This document shows, in pieces, positions 17,159 to 25,700 of a stretch of DNA of 64,000 nucleotides. The stretch spans positions 62,001-126,000 of the forward strand of contig NZ_JAHESC010000011.1 in assembly GCF_018598185.1 (NCBI RefSeq). The letters run 5' to 3'. This DNA is from Dawidia soli. GTDB lineage: Bacteria > Bacteroidota > Bacteroidia > Cytophagales > Cyclobacteriaceae. The stretch's first letter is position 1. Each line of letters starts with the position of its first letter. The notes under the pieces were generated by a model. That model was not told the DNA's origin and made no database searches. It saw only the letters and a list, made by a program, of their open reading frames with translations. The translations under genes and the position numbers were made by a program.

Positions 17159-17974
17159 ATGAGCAAGACAATTTTAATCACCGGTGCAAGCAGTGGTATT
17201 GGAAAGGCAACTGTCAACCTGTTTCAATCAAAAGGATGGAATGTCATCGCTACCATGCGGAAACCCGAGGCCGACACGGAACTAAATACGTTGCCCCACG
17301 TGTTGCTGACCAGGCTCGACGTGCTGGACCTGCAGTCCATCCATAACGCCGTCGCCGAGGGCATCCGGAAGTTTGGAAGGATCGACGCTATATTAAACAA
17401 CGCCGGGTATGGTGCTTTTGGTACGATCGAATCTTTTTCCCGGGAGAAGATCGTTCGTCAGTTTGATACCAATGTCATCGGGCTTTTAGACGTTACCAAG
17501 GCATTACTGCCCCATTTCCGTCAAAACAAAGGTGGCGTGATCATCAATATTTCTTCTATCGGCGGCAAGATGACATTCCCGCTCGGCGCGTTGTACCACG
17601 GAACTAAATTCGCTGTGGAGGGGATCTCTGAAGCGTTGAGCTATGAGGTAGCCGAGTTTAACGGCAAAGTAAAGATCATCGAGCCGGGTGCGATCGCCAC
17701 CGACTTTGCCGGTCGTTCGCTGGATTTCAGCCACGACGAAACACACACCGAGTACCAGCGCATCGTCGGCAACGTATTAACGGGCATGCCGGCATTCTTT
17801 GCCAACGCTTCGCCTGCCGGCGTGGTGGCCGAGGTTATTTATACGGCTGCCACCGACGGCTCCAACCGGCTGCGCTACACGGCGGGAGAGGATGCTAAGG
17901 CGATCCTGGCGGGCCGCCGGCAAGCCGACGATGAATCTTTTATTCAGGGGATCAAGACGCAATTCGGACTTTAA
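17159..17974 (+). CDS. Short-chain dehydrogenase/reductase (classical SDR)
   Basis: This 271-residue Rossmann-fold oxidoreductase has the cofactor motif TGASSGIG at residues 8-15, the structural NNAGYG motif, and the catalytic pair in YHGTK (Tyr and Lys) with the preceding serine in INISSIGG. It resembles the SDR subgroup often named after oxidoreductases acting on ketones. An upstream ATG at 17099 exists in frame, but the glycine-rich motif must lie close to the N-terminus, so I choose 17159. An AraC gene follows 108 bases downstream on the same strand; AraC/SDR pairs are frequent in Bacteroidota and the regulator may control this gene. Confidence 0.93.
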   Translation: MSKTILITGASSGIGKATVNLFQSKGWNVIATMRKPEADTELNTLPHVLLTRLDVLDLQSIHNAVAEGIRKFGRIDAILNNAGYGAFGTIESFSREKIVRQFDTNVIGLLDVTKALLPHFRQNKGGVIINISSIGGKMTFPLGALYHGTKFAVEGISEALSYEVAEFNGKVKIIEPGAIATDFAGRSLDFSHDETHTEYQRIVGNVLTGMPAFFANASPAGVVAEVIYTAATDGSNRLRYTAGEDAKAILAGRRQADDESFIQGIKTQFGL

Positions 17975-18082
17975 TTTCATGGCGCTATGTCCTGCTAAAC
18001 CTGGAGGAAAGTTGTTTATCTTTAAGTATAGGGTCGTGGCGCAGGTCACGGCCCGGCTCTTTACAAAGACCAATCCGGATCT

Positions 18083-18994
18083 ATGAGTGTCTTTATTCAC
18101 ATGCCGACGATCTCTGATATGTACAAGTTCTTTCAGCTGGATCGTCCCGTTCTCCATCCGCTTATCGCTGTGGTGGACTTCAGCCAGGTAAACGAGCAGA
18201 TCGCCGGTGACACCAAGGTATCGACCGATTTCTACGCGCTGATCTGTAAGAACTATAACCGGAACAACGTAAAGTACGGCCGCAAACCGGTTGACTTTCA
18301 AAACGGCAGCCTGATCTGCCTGGCGCCCAACCAGGTGCTGGAAATGGATGACGACGAGGAAGAGACGCCGGAGCTGCGAGGCTGGGGATTATTTTTTCAT
18401 CCTGATCTGATCCGTCCCACTTCGCTGAACGATAAAATGAAGGACTATAATTTCTTTTCGTACGAAGTATCGGAGGCCCTTCATTTGTCAGACAAAGAAA
18501 AAAGCACGTTGTACGATTGTATCGTAAAGATCCAAAACGAATTACAGGAGAACATCGATACCCATAGTCAGAATATCATTGTTTCCAACATCGAGCTGCT
18601 GCTGAACTACTGTACCCGGTTCTATGGGCGGCAGTTCATCACGCGAAAAAGCTCCCATAATTCCATTGTGGCGCAGGTGGAGAAATTCTTACGTGCGTAT
18701 TTCAAAAGAGACGACATCCGGGAGCTGGGGTTGCCTACTGTGAAGTATTTAGCCGAACAGGTTCACCTGTCGCCGGGCTACCTGAGCGACCTGCTCAAAA
18801 AGGAGACGGGCAAGAATACGCAGGATCACATTCATTTTTATCTGATCGAGGAAGCCAAAAGCATTCTGCTGAGCACCGATAAATCGGTCGGGGAAATAGC
18901 CTATTTGTTGGGGTTTGAGTATCCGCAATATTTTAACAAGCTTTTTAAGCAAAAGACAGGTAAGACACCGATGGAATTTCGGAGCATGAATTAG
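18083..18994 (+). CDS. AraC-family transcriptional regulator
   Basis: This 303-residue protein has a sensory domain in the first 180 residues and a C-terminal AraC DNA-binding region (about 205-303) with VKYLAEQVHLSPGYLSDLLK as first helix-turn-helix and GEIAYLLGFEYPQYFNKLFK as second, closing with the conserved TGKTPMEFRSMN. Start could also be the Met at 18101. It belongs to the same subgroup as the AraC fragment at 40157-40383. It follows the SDR gene and may regulate it. Confidence 0.9.
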   Translation: MSVFIHMPTISDMYKFFQLDRPVLHPLIAVVDFSQVNEQIAGDTKVSTDFYALICKNYNRNNVKYGRKPVDFQNGSLICLAPNQVLEMDDDEEETPELRGWGLFFHPDLIRPTSLNDKMKDYNFFSYEVSEALHLSDKEKSTLYDCIVKIQNELQENIDTHSQNIIVSNIELLLNYCTRFYGRQFITRKSSHNSIVAQVEKFLRAYFKRDDIRELGLPTVKYLAEQVHLSPGYLSDLLKKETGKNTQDHIHFYLIEEAKSILLSTDKSVGEIAYLLGFEYPQYFNKLFKQKTGKTPMEFRSMN

Positions 18995-19048
18995 GGGAAC
19001 TTCGGAAAAATCTATAATTATACGCTCCGAAGACACGTCTATCTCCGT

Positions 19049-19642
19049 ATGAACAATTCATTCACACGATACCAGGTCTGGGTAATCCACACATCATCCG
19101 AGGCGTTTCTCTATACCTGGGAGAACTGGGAACGGTTGCTGCCCTTCATCGATACGATCGTCAACTTATCCAAGCGCCCTGCATTCATCCGGACAAATCA
19201 AGGTTATGAGCAAGAGAACCGGTGGCTGGGTTTTGGGCGAATGAAATGGAGTGAAGAAAACAATCGCAAGTGGACCACGAAATATCGGGATAATCCTATA
19301 CCGGGCAAGAAATTACTTTTCTATGACACCGAAATATGGGCACCGGACTGGAACGAATGTGTTAGCACGCATCCCGACATTTTCATTCGTCTATTTCATT
19401 ATGGGGAGATCGACCTGCTCCGTGAGGGAATAACGATCGCGCTTCCGCGGCGGATCGTCAAAAAAAATACATCGGTCATAGCGTCGGCGTTGGCGGGCTT
19501 GCAGCGCAACATCCCGGGCGCAAGCATTTCGACCGTGACCCGATTCTGGACGCCCTGGTTCACGTTCAAGAATCACATACAGGACATGAACACCTGGGAG
19601 CTGAATAAAATTATCACGGAAAAAACGGCCAATCCTGTATGA
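19049..19642 (+). CDS. Hypothetical protein, 197 residues
   Basis: I do not recognise this protein. It is soluble with no signal peptide, rich in Trp and aromatic residues (VWVIHTSSEAFLYTWENWER; later FWTPWFTF), and has a basic stretch PRRIVKKNT. Codon use looks like the neighbours, and the start is a good ATG. Its stop codon TGA overlaps the ATG of a short frame beginning at 19639 (ATGA), which suggests translational coupling with what was once a second gene. Confidence 0.55.
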   Translation: MNNSFTRYQVWVIHTSSEAFLYTWENWERLLPFIDTIVNLSKRPAFIRTNQGYEQENRWLGFGRMKWSEENNRKWTTKYRDNPIPGKKLLFYDTEIWAPDWNECVSTHPDIFIRLFHYGEIDLLREGITIALPRRIVKKNTSVIASALAGLQRNIPGASISTVTRFWTPWFTFKNHIQDMNTWELNKIITEKTANPV

Positions 19643-19819
19643 GGTATATCAAAATATTTCACCAGGACGGATTGATCTACTTCGACCAGGTCCGGGTGGC
19701 CGACCTGGTGCTGTTAGACCATCGATATCGCCAGTTTCGAGGGGTGGTACAACGATCGTGAAAAGGCCGCCCTTGAAAAACAGCTGGGCACCCTGCTGCA
19801 GGTGCATGAGGACCTTGCG
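19639..19819 (+). pseudogene. Probable frameshifted relic of a small gene coupled to the preceding one
   Basis: The frame opened by the ATG at 19639 codes for 40 residues (MRYIKIFHQDGLIYFDQVRV at its start) and stops at 19759-19761. One extra base near 19720 would explain this: the next frame continues smoothly with DIASFEGWYNDREKAALEK and a charged helical stretch to about 19810. The frame then runs into the antisense of the neighbouring outer membrane gene, so the original 3' end is lost or unclear. The short intact version could instead be a real 40-residue peptide. Family unknown. Confidence 0.3.
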
Positions 19820-20458
19820 TCAGAACTTTCCAAATTTAAGAGTAACGTTTCCCGACACGTTGCTCAGGTCGCTATCGCCCAGGCCTTTGGCATCGCTGCC
19901 GATGGTTTGGCGATAGGATATACCGGGGCTCACGCGCATCCACCGGGTGAGATTGACCTCTACCTGTGCGCCGGGTTCCAGTACGACAAAGAAATCGGTG
20001 TCGTGGCTGTAATTCTTATACCGTCTTTCGTCTCTTTCGCGATCGAGGTATTGCGCGGTGAAGCCGGCACCCGACAGCAGGTTGAAAGCAAAGTGTACTT
20101 TCTTATTGGAGTTCATGACGTATTCGGTCATCAGTCCGAAGTGCCCGTATTGGTAGCGCAGGTCGGCACCGGCTATGGTTTTATGGGCTTCGGGTACGCG
20201 GAGCGACGTGTTGGTGGCGGCACCGGCTATACCGACGAACAGTTTTTGGTTGACAAAATATCCGAAGTAAAGGCCGTTGAGGTTTGCGTACTCGCCGTTT
20301 ATCGATGTCGAAGCGTTGGTCACGGCGCCGTAAAATCCAGACGACTGAACGGACTTAAATGAAAATACGGTCTGCGGTTGCTCTTCCGTCGTTTCCTGCT
20401 GTGCAAAAAGGTTTCCGGCTGCTGCCAACAGCAGCATGATTATATAGTGCTTCTTCAT
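19820..20458 (-). CDS. Outer membrane beta-barrel protein
   Basis: This 212-residue exported protein starts at the ATG at 20458 with a clean signal peptide ending LFAQQ; an in-frame extension to 20560 is not signal-like. The mature part alternates hydrophobic and polar residues with strands such as GLYFGYFVNQKLFVGIAGAA, FNLLSGAGFTAQYL and MRVSPGISYRQTIG, and ends NVTLKFGKF with a terminal aromatic, as expected of a small eight-strand barrel. It is probably a porin-like or structural outer membrane protein; substrate unknown. It is convergent with the relic at 19639-19819. Confidence 0.75.
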   Translation of the reverse strand: MKKHYIIMLLLAAAGNLFAQQETTEEQPQTVFSFKSVQSSGFYGAVTNASTSINGEYANLNGLYFGYFVNQKLFVGIAGAATNTSLRVPEAHKTIAGADLRYQYGHFGLMTEYVMNSNKKVHFAFNLLSGAGFTAQYLDRERDERRYKNYSHDTDFFVVLEPGAQVEVNLTRWMRVSPGISYRQTIGSDAKGLGDSDLSNVSGNVTLKFGKF

Positions 20459-20620
20459 GGTTTTGATGTTTGCAGGTATGACAACGATCGTACCGGGTCC
20501 CCCTATTCGTCGGTTACATTTTTTTAATTCGCGGTCAGGGGCCGGTCTGATTAAATCCATAAAATCATTCCGTTTTTACAAGATTTTAGTTTAAAATCGG
20601 GAAATAACAAGGTTGACAGC

Positions 20621-20884
20621 ATGACCCTGGAAGAGATAAAAAGCGAAGCCCTGAACTTTGTCCCGAAAGATGTAAACGCGCTACGCAACAAAGTTATGGA
20701 GCTTAGGACCAGGGGCGTTTCCTTTCTGGGCTGTGTGGCATTTGTCCAGGCTAATCAAAATCTTTCTTTGTCGGATGCACGACAACAGACACTCGACCTG
20801 GACGTTTGGACCGACGACGAGCAACATAAGATCGATCTCTACCACAATCTGATGATGCGTGAGCTCGATGATCCCGATGAATGA
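20621..20884 (+). CDS. Small hypothetical protein, 87 residues
   Basis: This short acidic, mostly helical protein begins MTLEEIKSEALNFVPKDVNA and ends ELDDPDE. No signal peptide, membrane segment or family signature is visible. It starts with ATG and ends 9 bases before the acetyltransferase start, so the two are probably co-transcribed. The regular codon use and tight spacing support a real gene; its function is unknown. Confidence 0.6.
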   Translation: MTLEEIKSEALNFVPKDVNALRNKVMELRTRGVSFLGCVAFVQANQNLSLSDARQQTLDLDVWTDDEQHKIDLYHNLMMRELDDPDE

Positions 20885-20893
20885 AGGACAAGC

Positions 20894-21649
20894 GTGATAC
20901 GAATCAGCACTTCCATGGACGTTACAAAGACCACGTATTCGACGATCGCCCGTCTGAGAACAGAGTTTCTCCGGGAAAACAACATTCAGTTTGTGCTCGA
21001 TAAATGCTATCGCTACGACTGGGCTGATGCCTATGCTTTCCGGATCGACGGCCGCCTGGTGGGATATGGAGCGGTGTGGGGAAAGGAAAAGCGGGAAGAT
21101 CGCGATGCGATCTTTGAGTTCTACCTGGAGGAAGACGACCGCGCGTTGGCAGAGCCATTTTTTAGGGCTTTCTGCCATGCGTCTCAAGCATCGTACGTGG
21201 AATGTCAGAGTAACGACAGATCTCTTTATCCGATGTTTGAACGGTTTACGGAGAATGTGGAGACGGATGCGATCTTGTTTGCCGACCACCATGAGACGCA
21301 TTTTCAGATCGAAAACACCGCGCTTCTTCCGCGCCAGCAGCCAAACCCCGATGACTGTCACTATGTATTGGCGAGCCAGGGTGAAGAGATCGGCGAAGGC
21401 GGATTCATGCTCAACTACAATTTTCCTTATGCGGATATCTACTATAACATCCACGAGGCGCACCGCCGTAAAGGGTTTGGAAGTTTTTTTGTGCAGGAAT
21501 TAAAGAAAGAGATTTACGCGCTCGGGCGCGTGCCCGCCGCCCGGTGCAATACATCCAATGTAATTTCAAAAGCGACATTGTCAAAGGCGGGGATGGTCGT
21601 TTGCGGGCTGCGTTTGAGCGCGGATCTGCGAAGGCAGCCCGAAGAGTAA
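20894..21649 (+). CDS. GNAT-family N-acetyltransferase
   Basis: This is a 251-residue protein if started at GTG 20894; an ATG at 20915 gives 244 residues. A GAAGGA sequence ends 5 bases before the GTG, which slightly favours it. The C-terminal half is a GNAT domain: the acetyl-CoA loop lies in EAHRRKGFGSFFVQELKKEI (R/Q-x-x-G-x-G/A form), followed by the CNTSNVISKATLSKAGM beta5-alpha4 region. The first 140 residues form a separate, less typical GNAT-like half. The substrate is unknown. It is tightly linked to the 87-residue protein upstream. Confidence 0.8.
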   Translation: MIRISTSMDVTKTTYSTIARLRTEFLRENNIQFVLDKCYRYDWADAYAFRIDGRLVGYGAVWGKEKREDRDAIFEFYLEEDDRALAEPFFRAFCHASQASYVECQSNDRSLYPMFERFTENVETDAILFADHHETHFQIENTALLPRQQPNPDDCHYVLASQGEEIGEGGFMLNYNFPYADIYYNIHEAHRRKGFGSFFVQELKKEIYALGRVPAARCNTSNVISKATLSKAGMVVCGLRLSADLRRQPEE

Positions 21650-21745
21650 TATCGGTACCCTATGGCTACGTCGATAACGGTGCGTCATCAGTCGATCCGG
21701 CATGGATGAATCCTGTGAAGAGCCTGAAGTCGGAATAGGGTGTCT

Positions 21746-22753
21746 TTATTCGAAGCGGGTGTCGCGATAGAATGCCGGACATGGAATCAGCTTGTTCTTG
21801 CTGAGCTTCTTTTTCGCCGGCAACTCATACATGATCGAGAGCTCGTGTGCGCCTCCGGTCCCCGCGCCCAGCGATGAAATTGTAAAGTCGTAGCTGTAGC
21901 CGGCCGTCAGTGTCTTGACATGCAGGCCGAGGAAAAGAATCAGCGCATCCTGATCGATTGCATCTGTTATGTTCTTTGTCAGCGGTTTACCGCGATACCA
22001 GACTCCGAGCGAAACGGGTTCTGTGTGAAAGTTGACACCCGCGTCCAGCTGAGAGAACGTTTTGCCCTGCCGGCGATAAATAAACGAAGGCGTGAGGTAT
22101 ATCTGGCGCGCCGCATAGGCCTTGCTGAGCGGCATTTTAATACCTGCATGGACAGTCGTCCTTATATCGAGCCGGTCGTTTTCTCCTAACGGCGATAAAA
22201 ACGGCCTGTTGAGATGCGACATCGACATACCCAGCCATATTTTTTTGGTGTACAACAAAAAGCCCGATCCAAAGTCCATGTAGCGGGAGGTAGACAGTCT
22301 GTTCACTGCCGGATCGATGGTGGCGCCACCGTATTGCAGCACATCGCCCATGATCAGCTTCGAACGATCGAGCCCGTTGCTGCCATAACCGAAGGAAATT
22401 CCGGGAGAAAAGATCAACGCTTCGTTCAGCCGTACCTTGTATGAATACAAGATGTGAACGGTATTCGAGCGCCAGTTCATGGATCCCATTTTATCGGAGC
22501 TCATCATCACGCCCACGCCACTGGCAATTCTCGGAAAGTATATATCGTACGAAAACGCATACGTGGAGTATGCCTGCGGCAATCCCGGCCACTGGATGCG
22601 GTGGTTGACGACAAACCTTTGCCGTGCGGTGAGGCCGGTGAAGCCCGGATTTAAGAATAGCGGTGCCTGGTAATATTGAGAGAACAACGGGTCCTGGGCA
22701 AAGACGCTGCCGCCACCAGACATACAGATCAGTACAAACAATAGTCTCCTCAT
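21746..22753 (-). CDS. PorP/SprF-family type IX secretion-associated membrane protein
   Basis: This 335-residue protein has a signal peptide (through VFAQ) followed by the family hallmark DPLFSQYYQAPLFLNPGFTG. The remainder is a beta-rich barrel with strands such as SGVGVMMSSDKMG, LIFSPGISFGYGSNG and LTAGYSYDFTISSLG. PorP/SprF proteins are partners of the type IX secretion system; each often sits beside a large secreted protein and helps export it or attach it at the surface. Here the giant protein ends 13 bases upstream on the same strand, so the two form a cognate pair transcribed together. Confidence 0.92.
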   Translation of the reverse strand: MRRLLFVLICMSGGGSVFAQDPLFSQYYQAPLFLNPGFTGLTARQRFVVNHRIQWPGLPQAYSTYAFSYDIYFPRIASGVGVMMSSDKMGSMNWRSNTVHILYSYKVRLNEALIFSPGISFGYGSNGLDRSKLIMGDVLQYGGATIDPAVNRLSTSRYMDFGSGFLLYTKKIWLGMSMSHLNRPFLSPLGENDRLDIRTTVHAGIKMPLSKAYAARQIYLTPSFIYRRQGKTFSQLDAGVNFHTEPVSLGVWYRGKPLTKNITDAIDQDALILFLGLHVKTLTAGYSYDFTISSLGAGTGGAHELSIMYELPAKKKLSKNKLIPCPAFYRDTRFE

Positions 22754-22765
22754 GGCACATTCTGG

Positions 22766-25700
22766 TTAATGGATCAACCCAACGTCTCCCATCCGTGTGT
22801 CTTGCTCGCCATTGGACAGGGTCATTTCGATCTTATAGACATAGACGCCGGCGCGCATCAGCTCACCGGCGGGGCTGTAACCGTCCCAGCCCACTTCGGG
22901 ATCCTCCGTTTCAAATATCTTCGTTCCCCAGCGATTGAATATCTGCATTCTATACGTTTTGACACCCCTAACGATAGGCCGAAACACATCGTTGATCCCC
23001 GCGCCGGAGGGCTGACCGCCGGTGGGGCCGCTTTCATCCGGCGTAAATGCATTCGGGATCTGTATATATCCGCCCTCCCGTACCGTTACCTGGGTCGCGG
23101 CCGTATCGGAGCAGATCAACGGGCCGTCTACAGTACCGTCGCCGTCCACATCCTGGCTGCCGTGGTCTATACCGGCCTGCAGCGTAACGAGGTACATGCC
23201 CTCTTTTTGATAGGTGTGCACAGGCTCAAAGAGCGACGATGTTTCGCCATCGCCGAAAGACCATTGGTACGTTTCCGCTCTCGAAGAAAAGTTTAAAAGC
23301 TTTAGTTCCGTATCCGGTGCGTAGATCACGTTGTTATTTACTGTGAAGGCGGCATAGGGCACGTCCAGCACCTTGATCTCTGACACCCGGAGCTGATCCG
23401 ACTCTCCGGTGGTTGAGTGTGTTGCGATCAGCTGAAGCTGGTATACGCCGGGACTTGAAATATTAAATCGGGGGTCGATCAGATTGGAGACAGCGACAAT
23501 ATCGCCCTCGTTGTATAGGGTCCAACTGTACGTATCGGCTCCCGTCGACAGGTTCTGAACCTCTATCGTCGTGGGGAAACAGGACGCCATCGGGGTAACG
23601 GCGAATGAAGCGAGCAGGTCTTCGGGGGGTGGACGTTTCTTTACAGCGATCGTCTTGCTGGCAGTTTCACTCGCACACATGGCGTTATTTTCCCGCACCG
23701 ACAGGACGATGTCTTCTGTCAGCACATTCACCAGGATGTTGCCGGTAGCCTGTCCCTCGACGATATATGCGCCGCCAAAAGAGTTATCGGACAACCTCCT
23801 GATCTCCCAATTATAGGTCGATGACGGATAGTTGTTCGGGTTTACCGAAAACGGTATACCTTTGGTGTCTTCAAATACCTCCGATGCGCCGACGATGGTG
23901 GGCTTTACGGGTGCTGCATCGACGCGGATGCGTTTCTGTACCGCGGGACCGATGCAGCCGTTCAATTCAGGTCTTACGGTTATCGTGCCGGTGAGTACAT
24001 TCGGAAACTGCAGGAACAGGTAAAAGTCGCTTTCCTCGCCGCCGCCAAAGATCCTAAATCCGTTTACACCTTGCGGCACCTCCCAGTGGTACGTGGCTCC
24101 CGGTATGGGTGTAACCTGGTAGGTCTCAAACAGCAGCTCGCCCTCGGGTACGGAGGAATGCCCCTGGCAAACAGACTCGCGACCATAGATCGCGCTTATG
24201 GCGGGGACGGGATTCACCACGATCGCCACTTTTGCCACGCTGAAACAGAACGGCGACGTGTTCGCTGTTACCCGCGCATAGACATCCCGCCGCCGTGTGA
24301 CGTCAATCCTTGTATTGATCGCGTTGAGGTCCTGTTGTGCCTCTTCCAGGGATGCATACCAGTTGATGATTACAGCAGACTCCTGGGTGACCGCATTTCT
24401 GAACCGTGCTTCTGACAGGTCGATACCCGAAACGGAGAGGCCTCCCGTGGTTTCGTCACAAAGCGTTACCAGACCGTCCATTACCCTAGGGGCGGGCGGT
24501 ACGCGGACGGTGAGCTTTGCCTGGTTGGAACAGCCGGTCCTTGCATCGGTTACACGTGCAAAGAAAAGCTCTCCGTCCACGATCCCCGACTGCATGGTGC
24601 TTGCATTCACCGGGGTCATGGCCGTGCCCCGGTACCAATTTATTTCCCGTTGTCCGGCCGGTATCGCGGTGACGGAATTTTCGAAAAGGGCCAAATTGAT
24701 TTGCGTCGTTCCGTTGGCTATTTCACACTGACTTACCGTGACATCGCTTACACCGGGGAGGGCGACGCGGCTTACCGTTACGGTGGATGGCTTCGACACG
24801 CATCGCCCACTGGCGCTGGTCACCGTCCACGTCAACCGGACGCTTGCCGGCGGAGGGGGTAATTGTGTCACCGCCGTATGTGGATCTGTCTCATCGGCAA
24901 AAAGTACCGCGGCGTCCGTGGTGCTCCAGCGGCCCGTGGCTCCGTACATGGGTACGTCGGCGCGCAGCGTGACCTCGGCCGAGCAGGCGAAGGGAATGTC
25001 AGCACCGGCGTTTGCCACGGGCGTCCGGTCTATCTGAATCGTCACGGCGCGCTCTACCGCAGCGCATACACTCGTCGGCAGCGGGACGGCCACCAGCTTG
25101 ACGCGAATCGGTGTGCCCGCCGTATAATCGTCCAGGGTTGGGGTATATGATGCCGTGATGGTTCCGGACACCGCACTGCTACCCGACATACTTCCATAGC
25201 CGTTTACATTCGCCCAATAGGCATCGCCAAAATTTCCCTCCACGCGCCCGGAGAGAGCGATGGGCAGCAATCCTTCGGGGTCGATGCAAAGTACGTCCGT
25301 ATCATTGGCCGTAACGCGTAGCGGTTGATCGAACCGTATCGTAACATCGTCGGTCTTTAAGAAACAGTTATTGCCGCCACTGCTGATCGACCACCGCAGG
25401 GTATACGTGCCATAGCCCGTTTCATCCGACAGCTTGATGGACGAAGTCGGTGACAGCGGATTCGCGATCGTTATCCGGCAGGTGTTGTTGTCCTGGCAAT
25501 TTTGCGGGCCGCTGACCAGTGTCCATCGACCTACACCTTTTTGCGGTGTGTTGCCGGCGAGGGTGGTCTCGTTTCCGCAGAGCGCCTGATCCGGTCCGGC
25601 AGCGGCATCGGAGGGGACGGTGCCAAAGTCGACCACGACATCGTCGGACCGCTCGCAGATGTTATTGGACACGGTCCAACGCACTGTGTACGCGCCGGCG

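Noticed and set aside
19802-20362. 186-codon plus-strand frame
   Set aside because: It is antisense to the outer membrane protein gene; only its first few codons may belong to the frameshifted relic.
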